A stretch of 64,000 nucleotides of DNA. It comes from WHSW01 sp963846165. GTDB lineage: Bacteria > Actinomycetota > Thermoleophilia > Solirubrobacterales > 70-9. A model generated the notes under the pieces. That model did not search any database. It was not told where the DNA came from and worked only from the letters and a program-made list of their open reading frames with translations. The stretch covers positions 372,001 to 436,000 of the forward strand of contig CAWJUU010000007.1 in the NCBI GenBank assembly GCA_963846165.1, read 5' to 3'. Below are positions 8,659-17,044 of the stretch, piece by piece; the stretch's first letter is position 1, and the number at the start of each line of letters is the position of its first letter. A program made the translations under genes and the position numbers.

Positions 8659-10878
8659 ATGCAGGGCAAGCTGAAGCGGATCCGGATCGTGTGCGTGTTG
8701 GCGGTCGCGGGTGCGGCGCTGCTGGCCCCGCAAGCCGCGTCGGCGACGATCTCGAGCGTCTTCGCCGGCGACGTCGGCTGCTCGGTCGAGACCAGCGGCG
8801 TCCGGTTCTGCGGCAACAGCTCCCCGCGCAGCACGACCAAGACCTTCGACGGGGTGCCGATCGACGTCAACGTCGCCTTCCCGCCGGAGCCGGCCTCCGG
8901 CCCCGACGGCGGCTACCCGCTGGTGATGCTCTTCCACGGCTACGGCGGCGGGAAGATCGGCCTCGACCAGATGCAGCGCTTCCTCGACCGCGGCTACGCC
9001 ACCTTCTCGATGACCGACCGCGGCTTTCGCGAGTCGTGCGGGTCGGCAGCCTCGCAGGCCGCCGACCCCGCCGGGTGCGCGAACGGCTACGTGCGCCTGA
9101 TCGACACCCGGTATGAGGTCCACGATGCACAACTCTTCGCCGGCAAGCTCGTCGATCAGGGACTGGTCGAGCCGCAGAGCATCGCCGCCATCGGCGGCTC
9201 TTACGGCGGTGGGATCTCGATGGCGCTTGCGGCCCTGAAGAACCGGGTGATGATGCCCGACGGGAGCCTCGCCCCGTGGACCAGCCCGCTCGGGACGCCG
9301 ATGCGACTCGCGGCCGCGGCCCCGTTCATCACGTGGACCGACCTCGCCTACTCGCTGGTCCCGAACGGAAGCACGCTCGACTACGTCGCCGACGCGAGGT
9401 ATCAGGGCCGCTTCGGAGTGATGAAGCAGTCGCTCGTCAACGGCCTCTACATCAGCGGCCTCGCCGCTCCCGGCTTCTACGCGCCGGTCGGCGCCGACCC
9501 GAGCGCCGACGTCACGGGGTGGAAGAACCTCCTCGACGCGGGCGAGCCGTACACCGACGCGGGCGTCGGCGCGGCGCTCGACGAGATCACCGCCCACCAT
9601 TCGTCCTATTACATCGACGACTCGAGGGCGCCCGCCCCGATCCTGCTCTCGAACGGGTTCACCGACGACCTCTTCCCCGCCGACGAGGCGATCCGCTTCT
9701 ACAACCGCACCCGGACCGAGCACCCCGACGCGGATCTCTCGCTGATCTTCGGCGAGATCGCCGGCCACCCGCGCAGCACGAGCAAGGCGAACGTCAATGA
9801 CCTGCTGCGCGCCCGCGAGCTGCAGTGGTTCGACTTCTTCGTCAAGGACACCGGACGGGAGCCGTTCAGCGGGGTGACCGCGTTCACGCAGACATGCCCG
9901 AACACCGAGCCGGGTGGGGGCCCGTTCACCGCCAAGAACTGGGCGAAGATGGCACCAGGGGAGATCCGCTTCGCGGCCAAGGCCCGCAAGACGATCGCCG
10001 CCGACTCGACCAGCGGCGGCAGCTTCGATCCGGTCTCCGGCGGCGGAGCGTGCGCTACCGCCGACGGCGCGAACATCGCGGGCTCGGCGAGCTACCGGCT
10101 CGGCCCGGCCCCGGCGGGCGGCTACACGCTGCTCGGCTCGGCCACGGTGATCGCCGAGTTCAAGGTCCCGGGACCCGACACCTCACAGGTAGCCGCGCGG
10201 CTGCTCGACGTCGGCCCCGACGGTCAGGAAACCCTGGTCGAGCGCGGTCTCTGGCGACCGGAGCTGGGAGGGCCGACGGAGCAGGTCTTCCAGCTCCATG
10301 CGAACGGCTGGCACTTCACCGACGGCCACCTGCCCAAGCTCGAGCTGATCGCCAAGGACTCCGGCGGTGCACCGCTGAACTCCTATGGCCGCGCCTCCAA
10401 CGACCAGCAGCCGGTGACGGTGAAGGACCTCGAGTTGCGCCTGCCCGTGCTCGAACTGCCGGGCTCGTTCAAGGGCCTGGTCAAGTCGCCGGCGCCGAGG
10501 TTCCTGCCCGACGGCTACGAGCTCGCGGCCGACTTCAAGGCGCTCTCCGACATCGGCGCGAAGCTGAAGGGCAAGCTGCTGCGCAGCGGCTCGAAGCTCG
10601 AGGGCAAGGTCACCTGCCCGAAACGCTGGGCCGCGTGCAACGACGGCACGGTCGAGGTCAGGTCGGCCGAGAAGCGCCACACCAAGCGCCACACCAAGTT
10701 CACCGTCGCCAAGGGCTCCTTCGAGGCCAAGGGCGGCAAGACGAAGACCGTGAGGATGAAGCTGACTCGCAAGGCGAGGAAGGCGCTCGCCGAGCGCCGC
10801 AAGCTCAAGGTCTCGGTCAAGGTCAAGACCGGTGAACGGGTCGGGGCCTGGAGAAAGAAGACCACGATCAAGCCCTGA
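8659..10878 (+). CDS. Secreted alpha/beta hydrolase, CocE/Xaa-Pro dipeptidyl-peptidase type
   Basis: A 739-residue exported enzyme. The N terminus has a signal peptide (basic start, VCVLAVAGAALLAPQAASA). The catalytic domain contains YPLVMLFHGYGGGK, the nucleophile motif GGSYGGG near residue 182, an Asp in NGFTDDLFP and a His in IAGHPRS. This order fits the S15/CocE hydrolase group, as does the later jelly-roll-like region (GSASYRLGP through SNDQQPV). The last 120 residues are Lys-rich (KRHTKRHTKFTVAKG) and resemble the basic beta-sandwich tails of other secreted proteins of this group. Substrate not predictable. The next feature downstream is a strong hairpin. Confidence 0.82.
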   Translation: MQGKLKRIRIVCVLAVAGAALLAPQAASATISSVFAGDVGCSVETSGVRFCGNSSPRSTTKTFDGVPIDVNVAFPPEPASGPDGGYPLVMLFHGYGGGKIGLDQMQRFLDRGYATFSMTDRGFRESCGSAASQAADPAGCANGYVRLIDTRYEVHDAQLFAGKLVDQGLVEPQSIAAIGGSYGGGISMALAALKNRVMMPDGSLAPWTSPLGTPMRLAAAAPFITWTDLAYSLVPNGSTLDYVADARYQGRFGVMKQSLVNGLYISGLAAPGFYAPVGADPSADVTGWKNLLDAGEPYTDAGVGAALDEITAHHSSYYIDDSRAPAPILLSNGFTDDLFPADEAIRFYNRTRTEHPDADLSLIFGEIAGHPRSTSKANVNDLLRARELQWFDFFVKDTGREPFSGVTAFTQTCPNTEPGGGPFTAKNWAKMAPGEIRFAAKARKTIAADSTSGGSFDPVSGGGACATADGANIAGSASYRLGPAPAGGYTLLGSATVIAEFKVPGPDTSQVAARLLDVGPDGQETLVERGLWRPELGGPTEQVFQLHANGWHFTDGHLPKLELIAKDSGGAPLNSYGRASNDQQPVTVKDLELRLPVLELPGSFKGLVKSPAPRFLPDGYELAADFKALSDIGAKLKGKLLRSGSKLEGKVTCPKRWAACNDGTVEVRSAEKRHTKRHTKFTVAKGSFEAKGGKTKTVRMKLTRKARKALAERRKLKVSVKVKTGERVGAWRKKTTIKP

Positions 10879-10885
10879 GCAGCGA

Positions 10886-10915
10886 AGCGGCGGGGCCCCT
10901 CGGGGCCCCGCCGCT
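10886..10915. terminator. Strong GC hairpin between convergent genes
   Basis: A perfect 14-bp inverted repeat (left arm 10886-10899, right arm 10902-10915) leaves a tiny loop and begins eight bases after the hydrolase stop. There is no T tract. It sits between two convergent genes and could terminate both. Confidence 0.7.
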
Positions 10916-10943
10916 CCTGCTTCCGAGGTGCTTCGCGGACTGA

Positions 10944-11588
10944 CTACTTGATCACTGCCTCCAGCAGCAGCCAGCAGCCGTCGGTGTCGGTTGCGGTCTC
11001 AAACGGCCCGTTGAGGCCCAGCGCCGGCTGGAACAGGAGCTGGTTGGGACCGCCCGAGCTGCAGCGAAGCATGCTCGAGCGCTTCGACTTGGTCGCCAGG
11101 TACTGACCCTTCTCTACCGGAGCGTCGACCTTGAAGGTTTCGACCTTGTACGGATCGTCCGGATCAGCGTTGGGATCCTGGCCCTCGCTCTGGAGCTTCG
11201 GGCCGCTGTAGACGACCTTGGCCCGCTCCTGGTTCGCCTTCGCCTCGGCGATCTGGAGCCGGAACGTGTCCGGTCCCTGGCTGATCACACGGATCTTCTT
11301 GATCGTGCCGTCCTTGGGCGCCCGCTCGCCGCCATCGGGACGCCCGTAGGCCTCCATCGAGACGCGGGTGCAGTTGCCCGGGTCGCCGATGATGCAGGGC
11401 GCGCCGTCGACGCTTGCATTGGAGGGCTGGACCTCACCGTTGAGCTCGGCGCCGAACTTGGTCGCGGCATGGCCGAGCGCCGGGATCAGCGCCAGGACCG
11501 TGAAGGTCGCGACCAGCGCGATCGCGACCCGCGTCGCGAGCTTGCCGGTGGTGTCGGACTTGCTGATCAGGGTGGTGAGGTGGTTCAT
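10944..11588 (-). CDS. Secreted protein of unknown function
   Basis: A 214-residue exported protein with ATG 11588 behind AAAGGAG. The signal region has a long N-terminal extension before the hydrophobic core (VAIALVATFTVLALIPALGHAA). The mature part contains paired cysteines (APCIIGDPGNCTRVS and MLRCSSGG, plus a C-terminal DGCWLL), suggesting disulfides in an oxidising environment, and beta-rich sequence (IRVISQGPDTFRLQIAEA). I do not recognise a named family. It lies downstream of the SGNH hydrolase gene on the same strand but is separated by 179 nt with hairpins. Confidence 0.72.
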   Translation of the reverse strand: MNHLTTLISKSDTTGKLATRVAIALVATFTVLALIPALGHAATKFGAELNGEVQPSNASVDGAPCIIGDPGNCTRVSMEAYGRPDGGERAPKDGTIKKIRVISQGPDTFRLQIAEAKANQERAKVVYSGPKLQSEGQDPNADPDDPYKVETFKVDAPVEKGQYLATKSKRSSMLRCSSGGPNQLLFQPALGLNGPFETATDTDGCWLLLEAVIK

Positions 11589-11647
11589 CGGGGGGCTCCT
11601 TTCGTGGTTGATTTCCCGATGACTCCAGCTTCGTCGCGGCGCGCCGC

Positions 11648-11712
11648 CCCGCCCAGGGACCCCAGGGCGGGACCGCCGCACCTCGGGGTGTTGGCGTTCT
11701 CACCCCGCGGTG
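11648..11712. terminator. Two consecutive hairpins, possible terminator or leader structure
   Basis: The first hairpin pairs CCCGCCC (11648-11654) with GGGCGGG (11665-11671). The second pairs CACCTCGGGGTG (11679-11690) with CACCCCGCGGTG (11701-11712), with one mismatch. They lie after the end of the SGNH hydrolase gene and before the secreted protein gene on the minus strand, so they could end the first transcript. Confidence 0.4.
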
Positions 11713-11767
11713 TGAAACGCGCCTGGCTGCAGGCGCAGGGCGTGGCTCGGTCGCTTGGGTTGGCGGC

Positions 11768-12499
11768 TCAGCCGAACTCGGCGCCGATCGCGACCGAGCG
11801 CGCCAGCTCGACCGCGAGCTCGTGCACCGGGCCGGGCGCGCGCGGCGGGGGAGCGGCGGCAGAATCCGGCTCGGGAAGCTCGGTGCGCGGCTCATGGTCG
11901 GGGTCGGGCTCGGGGATGTCGGGCTCGAGAGGCGCGCCGCCTCCACCGCCCGCGAGGCAGGCGCCGATCGCCTCGGCGAAGAGTCCGCCGCGCAGGGCGT
12001 ATCCCTCGGGCCTCGCGTGTACGCCGTCGAGCAGCAGGCCGGGGTCCTCGGCGACGGCCGCGTGCCAGTCGACGAGCTCGGTCGCGGGATCGGTGAGCGC
12101 GAACCGCAGCAGGACACGATTGAGGCCGTCGACGGTCACTCCGTTGAGGGGCGGCCGGTTGAGGGTCGCCACCACCACGCAGCGATCGCCGGCGATCTCC
12201 CGCGCCGCGGCCAGATTGGCCGCAAGGGCGTCGGGAGCCCCGGGGTCGTCATTGGTGCCGAGGTCGAAGACGACGACCTCGTGCTCGGAGGCGATCGCCG
12301 CGCCGAGCACGTCGACCCCGGCGCCGCTCGGCCTGCTGGTCTTCGCATCGACGTCGAGCTCGACGCCACCGAGTTGATCACGCAGATAGGGCTCGGTGCC
12401 GACGCCGAGGCTGTCGCCGACGTAGAGCACCTGCGCCGCCGCCGTCCCCGCGCATATGAGGGCGAGCGCCAGGGCGAGTCCGAAGATTCGCGCGGTCAC
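11768..12499 (-). CDS. Secreted SGNH/GDSL-type hydrolase
   Basis: A 243-residue protein with GTG 12499 chosen because it places a clean signal peptide first (ARIFGLALALALICAGTAAAQ). The blocks of the SGNH fold are present: block I GDSLGVG with the nucleophile serine, block III GTND, and block V LDGVHA with the Asp-x-x-His pair. The active site is therefore complete. The C-terminal 60 residues are Pro/Glu-rich and likely disordered (EPDIPEPDPDHEPRTELPEP). Enzymes of this type are esterases or peptidoglycan/polysaccharide deacetylases; the substrate is unknown. Confidence 0.85.
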   Translation of the reverse strand: MTARIFGLALALALICAGTAAAQVLYVGDSLGVGTEPYLRDQLGGVELDVDAKTSRPSGAGVDVLGAAIASEHEVVVFDLGTNDDPGAPDALAANLAAAREIAGDRCVVVATLNRPPLNGVTVDGLNRVLLRFALTDPATELVDWHAAVAEDPGLLLDGVHARPEGYALRGGLFAEAIGACLAGGGGGAPLEPDIPEPDPDHEPRTELPEPDSAAAPPPRAPGPVHELAVELARSVAIGAEFG

Positions 12500-12610
12500 G
12501 GCCCAATTGTTGCGGGCGGTGTGGCGGCCACGTCGGCGAGCTTTTCGGCGAGCAAGAGGTCGCGCATCCAATGGCGGGGTCGAGCGCTTGAAGGTCCCTG
12601 CGGACGTCGC

Positions 12611-13567
12611 TCACTCTGGCGTCGGGCCGCGCGCGCGACCCCAGCGCCGGTAGGCGGAGACCGAGTAAGCCTCGCGGCGCGCGTGCAGGATCGGGTCGTC
12701 GGAGGGCTCGATCCCGTCCGGGACCCGCAGCGGGTCGAAGACGTCGATGTGCCCGTCGACCTCCGGGTCGTCGGCGAGCTCGGTGATCTCGAGTCGGCCG
12801 CCCGCGACCTGCTCGCGGTCGTCGGGCCAGACCGCAGTCGCGTCGTCAAGCGGGTCGTCATCCGAGGCGAGCTGGAAGCGCAGATCGAAGCTGACCGTGC
12901 CCGACCGAAGACGCTCGGCGAGCTCGTCGTGGAGATAGTCGCGGCCGCGCTCGCGTGCTTCGTCGTCGTCGAGCCGCTGCTCGCCGGCTGTGGGGTCGAA
13001 GCGGTACTTGACCCAGGTGCGGTTGCCGTCGGCGTCGACGAGCGCGAACGCGTGCGGCGTGAAGTACGGCGCCGTCGCGAAGCTCGCGATCGGCTCGCGC
13101 ATCACGGTCGCCTCCACCGCCGGCTGCGCCTCCGGGTGTGCGGCGAGGAAGGCGCCGAGCTTCTCCATGTCGGGCTGGCCGGTCTCTGGATCGGGCCGCC
13201 GGAGCTTCATCAGTTCGAGGAAGTCCTCGGGCGTGCGGGTGACGAACGTGGGCGTGGTGGTGGCGAGGATGTCGGTCTCGCCACCCTCCCAGCGCAGCTT
13301 GAGTGCGATCCCGCGTGCGTCGCGGGCGTAGTCGGCGGCCTCCGGATCGCCACCCGCGTTCGAGAATCGCGCCAGGGTCGCGATCTCGTCGCCCTGGAGG
13401 TACGCGGCGCGGCTCAAGCGAGCGGCCTCGGGCGAGGCGGTGAAGGTGCCGCGAGCCCATGAGCCCTTGGTGTGGAGCGCGCGCCGCTCCCCGAACGGCC
13501 CGCCGAAGACGGCGTCGACGGACTCGACGATCTGCTCGTACAGGTCCCCCTCGGGCATCGCGTTCAC
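12611..13567 (-). CDS. Small catalase-like heme protein (SrpA-type)
   Basis: About 318 residues, the short form of the catalase fold lacking the large-catalase extensions. The distal histidine lies in LHTKGSWARGTF near residue 32, followed by FSNAGG (heme-pocket region) and ARGIALKL. The proximal region at the C terminus reads REAYSVSAYRRWGR. A start at GTG 13567 or ATG 13558 differs by three residues. Small catalases of this kind act as organic peroxide-dependent peroxidases and are often exported; no signal peptide is visible here. Divergent from the SDR gene with only 17 nt between the starts, so the two share a promoter region. Confidence 0.83.
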   Translation of the reverse strand: MNAMPEGDLYEQIVESVDAVFGGPFGERRALHTKGSWARGTFTASPEAARLSRAAYLQGDEIATLARFSNAGGDPEAADYARDARGIALKLRWEGGETDILATTTPTFVTRTPEDFLELMKLRRPDPETGQPDMEKLGAFLAAHPEAQPAVEATVMREPIASFATAPYFTPHAFALVDADGNRTWVKYRFDPTAGEQRLDDDEARERGRDYLHDELAERLRSGTVSFDLRFQLASDDDPLDDATAVWPDDREQVAGGRLEITELADDPEVDGHIDVFDPLRVPDGIEPSDDPILHARREAYSVSAYRRWGRARGPTPE

Positions 13568-13584
13568 CCTATAGCGTCACAAGC

Positions 13585-14337
13585 GTGGAACTCGGGATCG
13601 AAGGACGCGTGGCGCTGGTGATGGGCGCGAGCCGCGGGATCGGCCGCGGGATCGCCACCGCGCTGGCGCGCGAGGGCGCCCGGGTGGCGATCGCGAGCCG
13701 CTCGCGCGAGCGGCTCGAGCAGGCGGCGGCGGAAATCGAGGGCACGGTCGCGACCTTCGAGGCCGACACCGCTGACCTCGAGCGGATGGCGGCGCTTGCG
13801 CCGGAGGTCGAGGCGAGGCTCGGGCCGGTCGAGATCCTGGTCACGAACACCGGCGGCCCGCCGGTGGGACTGGCGCTCGACGCCGGCCTCGACGAGTGGC
13901 GCGAGGCCTACGGCAACCTGGTCCTGGCGCCGCGGGTGCTGATCGACGCGGTGCTGCCGGGGATGCGCGAGCGCGGCTGGGGGCGGATCGTCAACGTCGG
14001 CTCGAGTGCGACTCGCGAGCCGATTCCGGGGCTGACATTGTCGAACTCACACCGGCCGGGACAGCTCGGCTTCTTCAAGACGCTCGCTCGCGAGGTCGCC
14101 GCCGAGGGCGTGACCGTCAACGACATCGCCACCGGCCGCTTCGCGACCGACCGCCTGGCGGCCAACTGGGGAGGCTGGGAGGAGATGGAGAAGGGCGCCG
14201 CCGCCGATGTGCCCGCGGGGCGCCTCGGCGACCCCGCCGAGTACGGCGACCTAGTCGCCTTCCTCGCCTCCGACCGCGCCGCCTACATCACCGGCACCTC
14301 GATCCCGATCGACGGCGGGCTGCTGCGCTCGACTTAG
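13585..14337 (+). CDS. SDR-family oxidoreductase lacking the usual catalytic tyrosine
   Basis: A 250-residue short-chain dehydrogenase starting at GTG 13585. The cofactor motif is GASRGIG at about residues 13-19, with TNTGGP in place of NNAG and the Ser of the catalytic set in NVGSSATREP. Where most SDRs have Tyr-x-x-x-Lys, this protein reads SNSHRPGQLGFFK, so the tyrosine is absent. The C-terminal YITGTSIPIDGG is typical of the FabG-like group. A known SDR subgroup shows the same replacement, so it need not be inactive, but its reaction cannot be stated. It is followed after 45 nt by a flavin disulfide reductase. Confidence 0.85.
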   Translation: MELGIEGRVALVMGASRGIGRGIATALAREGARVAIASRSRERLEQAAAEIEGTVATFEADTADLERMAALAPEVEARLGPVEILVTNTGGPPVGLALDAGLDEWREAYGNLVLAPRVLIDAVLPGMRERGWGRIVNVGSSATREPIPGLTLSNSHRPGQLGFFKTLAREVAAEGVTVNDIATGRFATDRLAANWGGWEEMEKGAAADVPAGRLGDPAEYGDLVAFLASDRAAYITGTSIPIDGGLLRST

Positions 14338-14382
14338 CGCCGAGGCGGGGTAGCGTGTGCCCGACCAAATGAGAGGGAGCGG

Positions 14383-15744
14383 ATGAGCCACAGCTACGAC
14401 GTGATCGTGATCGGAGCCGGTCCGGCCGGCGAGCACTGCGCAGGCCACCTCGCCGACGCCGGCCTCAAGGTGGCGATCGTCGAGCGCGCGCTGCTTGGGG
14501 GCGAGTGCGACTACTGGGCCTGCATCCCGTCGAAGACGCTGCTGCGCCCGGGCGAGGCGCTCGAGGCCGCGCGCGAGGCGCCCGGTGCCCGCGAGGCCGT
14601 GGCGGGCGAGATCGACGCCGGGTCAGCCTTCGAGTGGCGCAACTTCATGACCGGCAACTGGGACGACACGGCAAAGGAGGAGCGGCAGCGCTCGCAGGGC
14701 ATGGACGTCCTGCGCGGCGAGGGGAGGATCACCGGTCCCGGCCGCGTGGCCGTGGATGGAGCCGAGCACTCCTGCGAGCAGATCGTGATCGCCACCGGCT
14801 CTGACGCGGTGATCCCGCCGATCGACGGCCTGCGTGAGCTCGAGGGCATCTGGACCAACCGCGAGGTCACCGCTATGACCGAGGTCCCCAGGCGCCTGCT
14901 GGTCCTCGGCGGCGGGCCCGTGGGCACCGAGATGGCTCAGGCGTGCATGCGGCTCGGCTCCTCGTCGGTGGCGCTGGTGGAGGGCATGGACCACCTGCTA
15001 CCGCGCGAGCCCAAGCCGCTCGGCGACGCGCTCGGCGAGGCGCTCGGCGCGGAGGGGCTCGAGCTGCACTTCGGCCAGCACGCGTCGGCCGTCCGGAAGG
15101 ACGGCGACGACTACGTGCTCGAGTTCCCCGACGGCAGCGAGCTGCGCGGCGACCGACTGCTTGTCGCGACCGGCCGTACGCCCCGGATCGAGGGCCTCGG
15201 CCTCGAGAACGCCGACGTCGAGGCGGGCAAGCGCGGGGTCGAGGTCGACGGGCGGATGAAGGCCGCCGACGGCGTCTGGGCGGTGGGCGACGTCACCGGC
15301 ATCTGGCCGCTCACCTACGTCGGCAAGTACCAGGGCCGGATCGCCGCGGCCAACATCCTCGGCCACGAGCGGCAAGCCAACTACGACGCGGTGCCGCGTG
15401 TCGTCTTCACCGATCCCCAGGCCGCCTCGGTGGGCGCGGCGGAGGGCGAGGTGGAGGCGTCGGTGCCGATCACGTCGACCCCGCGACTCTCCACCTACAC
15501 GCGCGAGTACGACGAGAAGATCGGCTTTCTCACGCTGGTTTCGGACGGCAAGCGGCTGACCGGCGCTTATGCCCTCGGCCCCGAGGCCGGCGAGTGGCTC
15601 CAGCAGGCGACGCTGGCGATCCGTGCCGAGGTCCCGCTCGAGGTCGTCGCGGACACGATTCAGCCCTTCCCGAGCTTCTCCGAGATGTTCCTGTTCGCGC
15701 TCACGGAGCTGGGCACAAAGGTTCCGGCCGCCGCGGCGGCATAG
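14383..15744 (+). CDS. Pyridine nucleotide-disulfide oxidoreductase family flavoprotein
   Basis: A 453-residue protein with ATG 14383 behind GAGAGGGAG. The FAD motif GAGPAG is at residues 11-16. The redox-active pair is conserved as C-x4-C in GGECDYWACIPSK near residues 43-50. The second nucleotide motif is LGGGPVGTEMAQ, and an FAD-contact motif is WAVGDVTG. Unlike dihydrolipoamide dehydrogenase or mercuric reductase, the C-terminal His-Pro-Glu active-site motif is replaced by IQPFPSFSEMF, so the proton-relay histidine is missing. The substrate is therefore likely different from lipoamide. No 2-oxoacid dehydrogenase genes are nearby. Confidence 0.86.
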   Translation: MSHSYDVIVIGAGPAGEHCAGHLADAGLKVAIVERALLGGECDYWACIPSKTLLRPGEALEAAREAPGAREAVAGEIDAGSAFEWRNFMTGNWDDTAKEERQRSQGMDVLRGEGRITGPGRVAVDGAEHSCEQIVIATGSDAVIPPIDGLRELEGIWTNREVTAMTEVPRRLLVLGGGPVGTEMAQACMRLGSSSVALVEGMDHLLPREPKPLGDALGEALGAEGLELHFGQHASAVRKDGDDYVLEFPDGSELRGDRLLVATGRTPRIEGLGLENADVEAGKRGVEVDGRMKAADGVWAVGDVTGIWPLTYVGKYQGRIAAANILGHERQANYDAVPRVVFTDPQAASVGAAEGEVEASVPITSTPRLSTYTREYDEKIGFLTLVSDGKRLTGAYALGPEAGEWLQQATLAIRAEVPLEVVADTIQPFPSFSEMFLFALTELGTKVPAAAAA

Positions 15745-15750
15745 CGCCCG

Positions 15751-15930
15751 CTACGCGCCCGGTCCCTCCGCACGCTCGCGGAGCGCATTGACGATGAACT
15801 CGGCGTACCACGCAGCCCACTCCTCGTCGCGCACCCCTCCGAGCTCCTCGGTCTCGTACTTGCCGTGTGCCGCCTCCGCCTCGCGAAGGAGACCGGCGAG
15901 TTGTTCCTTCGTCAGCTCGTCGGGCGCCAC
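15751..15930 (-). CDS. Small acidic protein, 59 residues
   Basis: A short frame from GTG 15930 to TAG 15751 encodes 59 residues. The sequence (KEQLAGLLREAEAAHGKYE, DEEWAAWYAEFIVNAL) is strongly helical, with conserved-looking tryptophans and an overall acidic charge. It is the only good reading of the gap between the flavoprotein gene and lgt, and its composition is protein-like. Short proteins with a similar helix-Trp-Trp layout are common companions in actinobacterial genomes, but I cannot name a family. Function unknown. Confidence 0.6.
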   Translation of the reverse strand: MAPDELTKEQLAGLLREAEAAHGKYETEELGGVRDEEWAAWYAEFIVNALRERAEGPGA

Positions 15931-15971
15931 TGCGGCGAGTTTACCGCGGCTGGGAGGGAGCCACCCAACCG

Positions 15972-16784
15972 TTATGTCTGTGCGGCCGCCGGCTCGAGCC
16001 GGGTCGGCGGCGAGGCGCGCATGGTGTCGTCGGCCTTCAGCCGCCCGCGCCGCGCGGCGGCGAACAGCCAGGCCCCGCCCGCGACGAGCATCACGAGGCT
16101 GAGCAGCTGCGCCTGGGTGAGCCCGAGCGCGACCTCGTCGTTGCGGCGGATGAACTCGATCAGGAAGCGCCCGGTGCCCGCGATGACGAGATAGAGCGCG
16201 AACAGCAGGCCGGGGCGAAACGCGTCGCGCAGGCGCCAGAGGGCGTAGGTGGCGAGGCCCATCGCGAGCGTCTCGTAGATCGGCGTCGGGTGCACCGTGA
16301 CCCCGGGCGGGGTCGGGACGGTGCCGTCGGGATAGCCCATCGCCCAGGGCCCGTCCCAGGGGATGCCGTAGTCGCCGTCGCCGGAGATCTGGCAGCCGAT
16401 CCGGCCGACCGCGTAGCCGATCGCGAGCCCGGGGGCGGCGATGTCGAGCAGCGAGAGGCCGAGCAGGCGCCGCCAGCGCGCCCAGATCACGACTCCGATC
16501 GCGCCGCCGATCGCACCGCCGAACCAGACCAGCCCCGCTCCGGAGAAGATGTTGCCGAGCAGGTCGTCCTTGACCGAGTCGTAGTTCTGGATCACGAAGT
16601 CGAGCCGCGCGCCGACGATCCCGCCGATCAAGGCCGCGAAGACCATCTCGTAGGCCCAGTCGACCGGCCTGCCGAGCTCCTTCAACCGCCGCGCGACCAG
16701 CGCCCCGGCGGCAACGAACCCGAGCGCGAACATGATCCCGAACGTCTGCAGGGTGAGCGGGCCGATCTCGATCTCTGGCTGCAT
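15972..16784 (-). CDS. lgt: Prolipoprotein diacylglyceryl transferase
   Basis: A 270-residue multi-pass membrane enzyme with ATG 16784. It attaches diacylglycerol from phosphatidylglycerol to the lipobox cysteine of lipoprotein precursors. Family signatures are visible: GLVWFGGAIGG, the GRIGCQISGDGDYG box (the GRxGN-type motif with its essential arginine), HPTPIYE, and the late RFLIEFIRRNDE segment. Hydrophobic spans occur at the expected spacing. The C-terminal 25 residues are a charged tail. It would process lipoproteins such as the one encoded at 6129-6521. The gene is flanked by a tRNA upstream and the 59-residue protein gene downstream. Confidence 0.93.
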   Translation of the reverse strand: MQPEIEIGPLTLQTFGIMFALGFVAAGALVARRLKELGRPVDWAYEMVFAALIGGIVGARLDFVIQNYDSVKDDLLGNIFSGAGLVWFGGAIGGAIGVVIWARWRRLLGLSLLDIAAPGLAIGYAVGRIGCQISGDGDYGIPWDGPWAMGYPDGTVPTPPGVTVHPTPIYETLAMGLATYALWRLRDAFRPGLLFALYLVIAGTGRFLIEFIRRNDEVALGLTQAQLLSLVMLVAGGAWLFAAARRGRLKADDTMRASPPTRLEPAAAQT

Positions 16785-16853
16785 CCGCGCGGACCTTACG
16801 TGCTCGACGAGTTCCTCTCGGACAGCGAGAACAACTCGTCGCACGCTGATCGA

Positions 16854-16925
16854 TAGCCCCGGCGAGAGTTGAACTCGCGCTCCCAGGTTGAAAACCTGAT
16901 GTGCTGACCGTTACACCACGGGGCC
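16854..16925 (-). tRNA. tRNA-Glu (anticodon UUC)
   Basis: On the minus strand, 72 nt fold as a cloverleaf: acceptor GGCCCCG with CGGGGCT (one terminal G-U pair), D-arm GTGTAACGGTCAGCAC, anticodon stem TCAGG/CCTGG with loop TTTTCAA giving TTC, and T-arm GCGAGTTCAACTCTCGC. The A52 position of the T-loop reads TTCAACT rather than TTCGAAT-type, a common variant. CCA is not encoded. Confidence 0.93.
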
Positions 16926-17044
16926 GGGCCGCACCAGTTTAGGAGCAGCTCGACGCCGCAGGATGCGCGCCGCGGGCGCGTCTTTCACCGTCCCCGTGTC
17001 GGAAATCCGCGCCGCCCGATTCGCCCGGCGGTCGAGTCAGCCGT

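Noticed and set aside
10886..10915. Attachment site or mobile element end
   Set aside because: The perfect repeat is placed right after a stop codon between convergent genes, so a terminator explains it.
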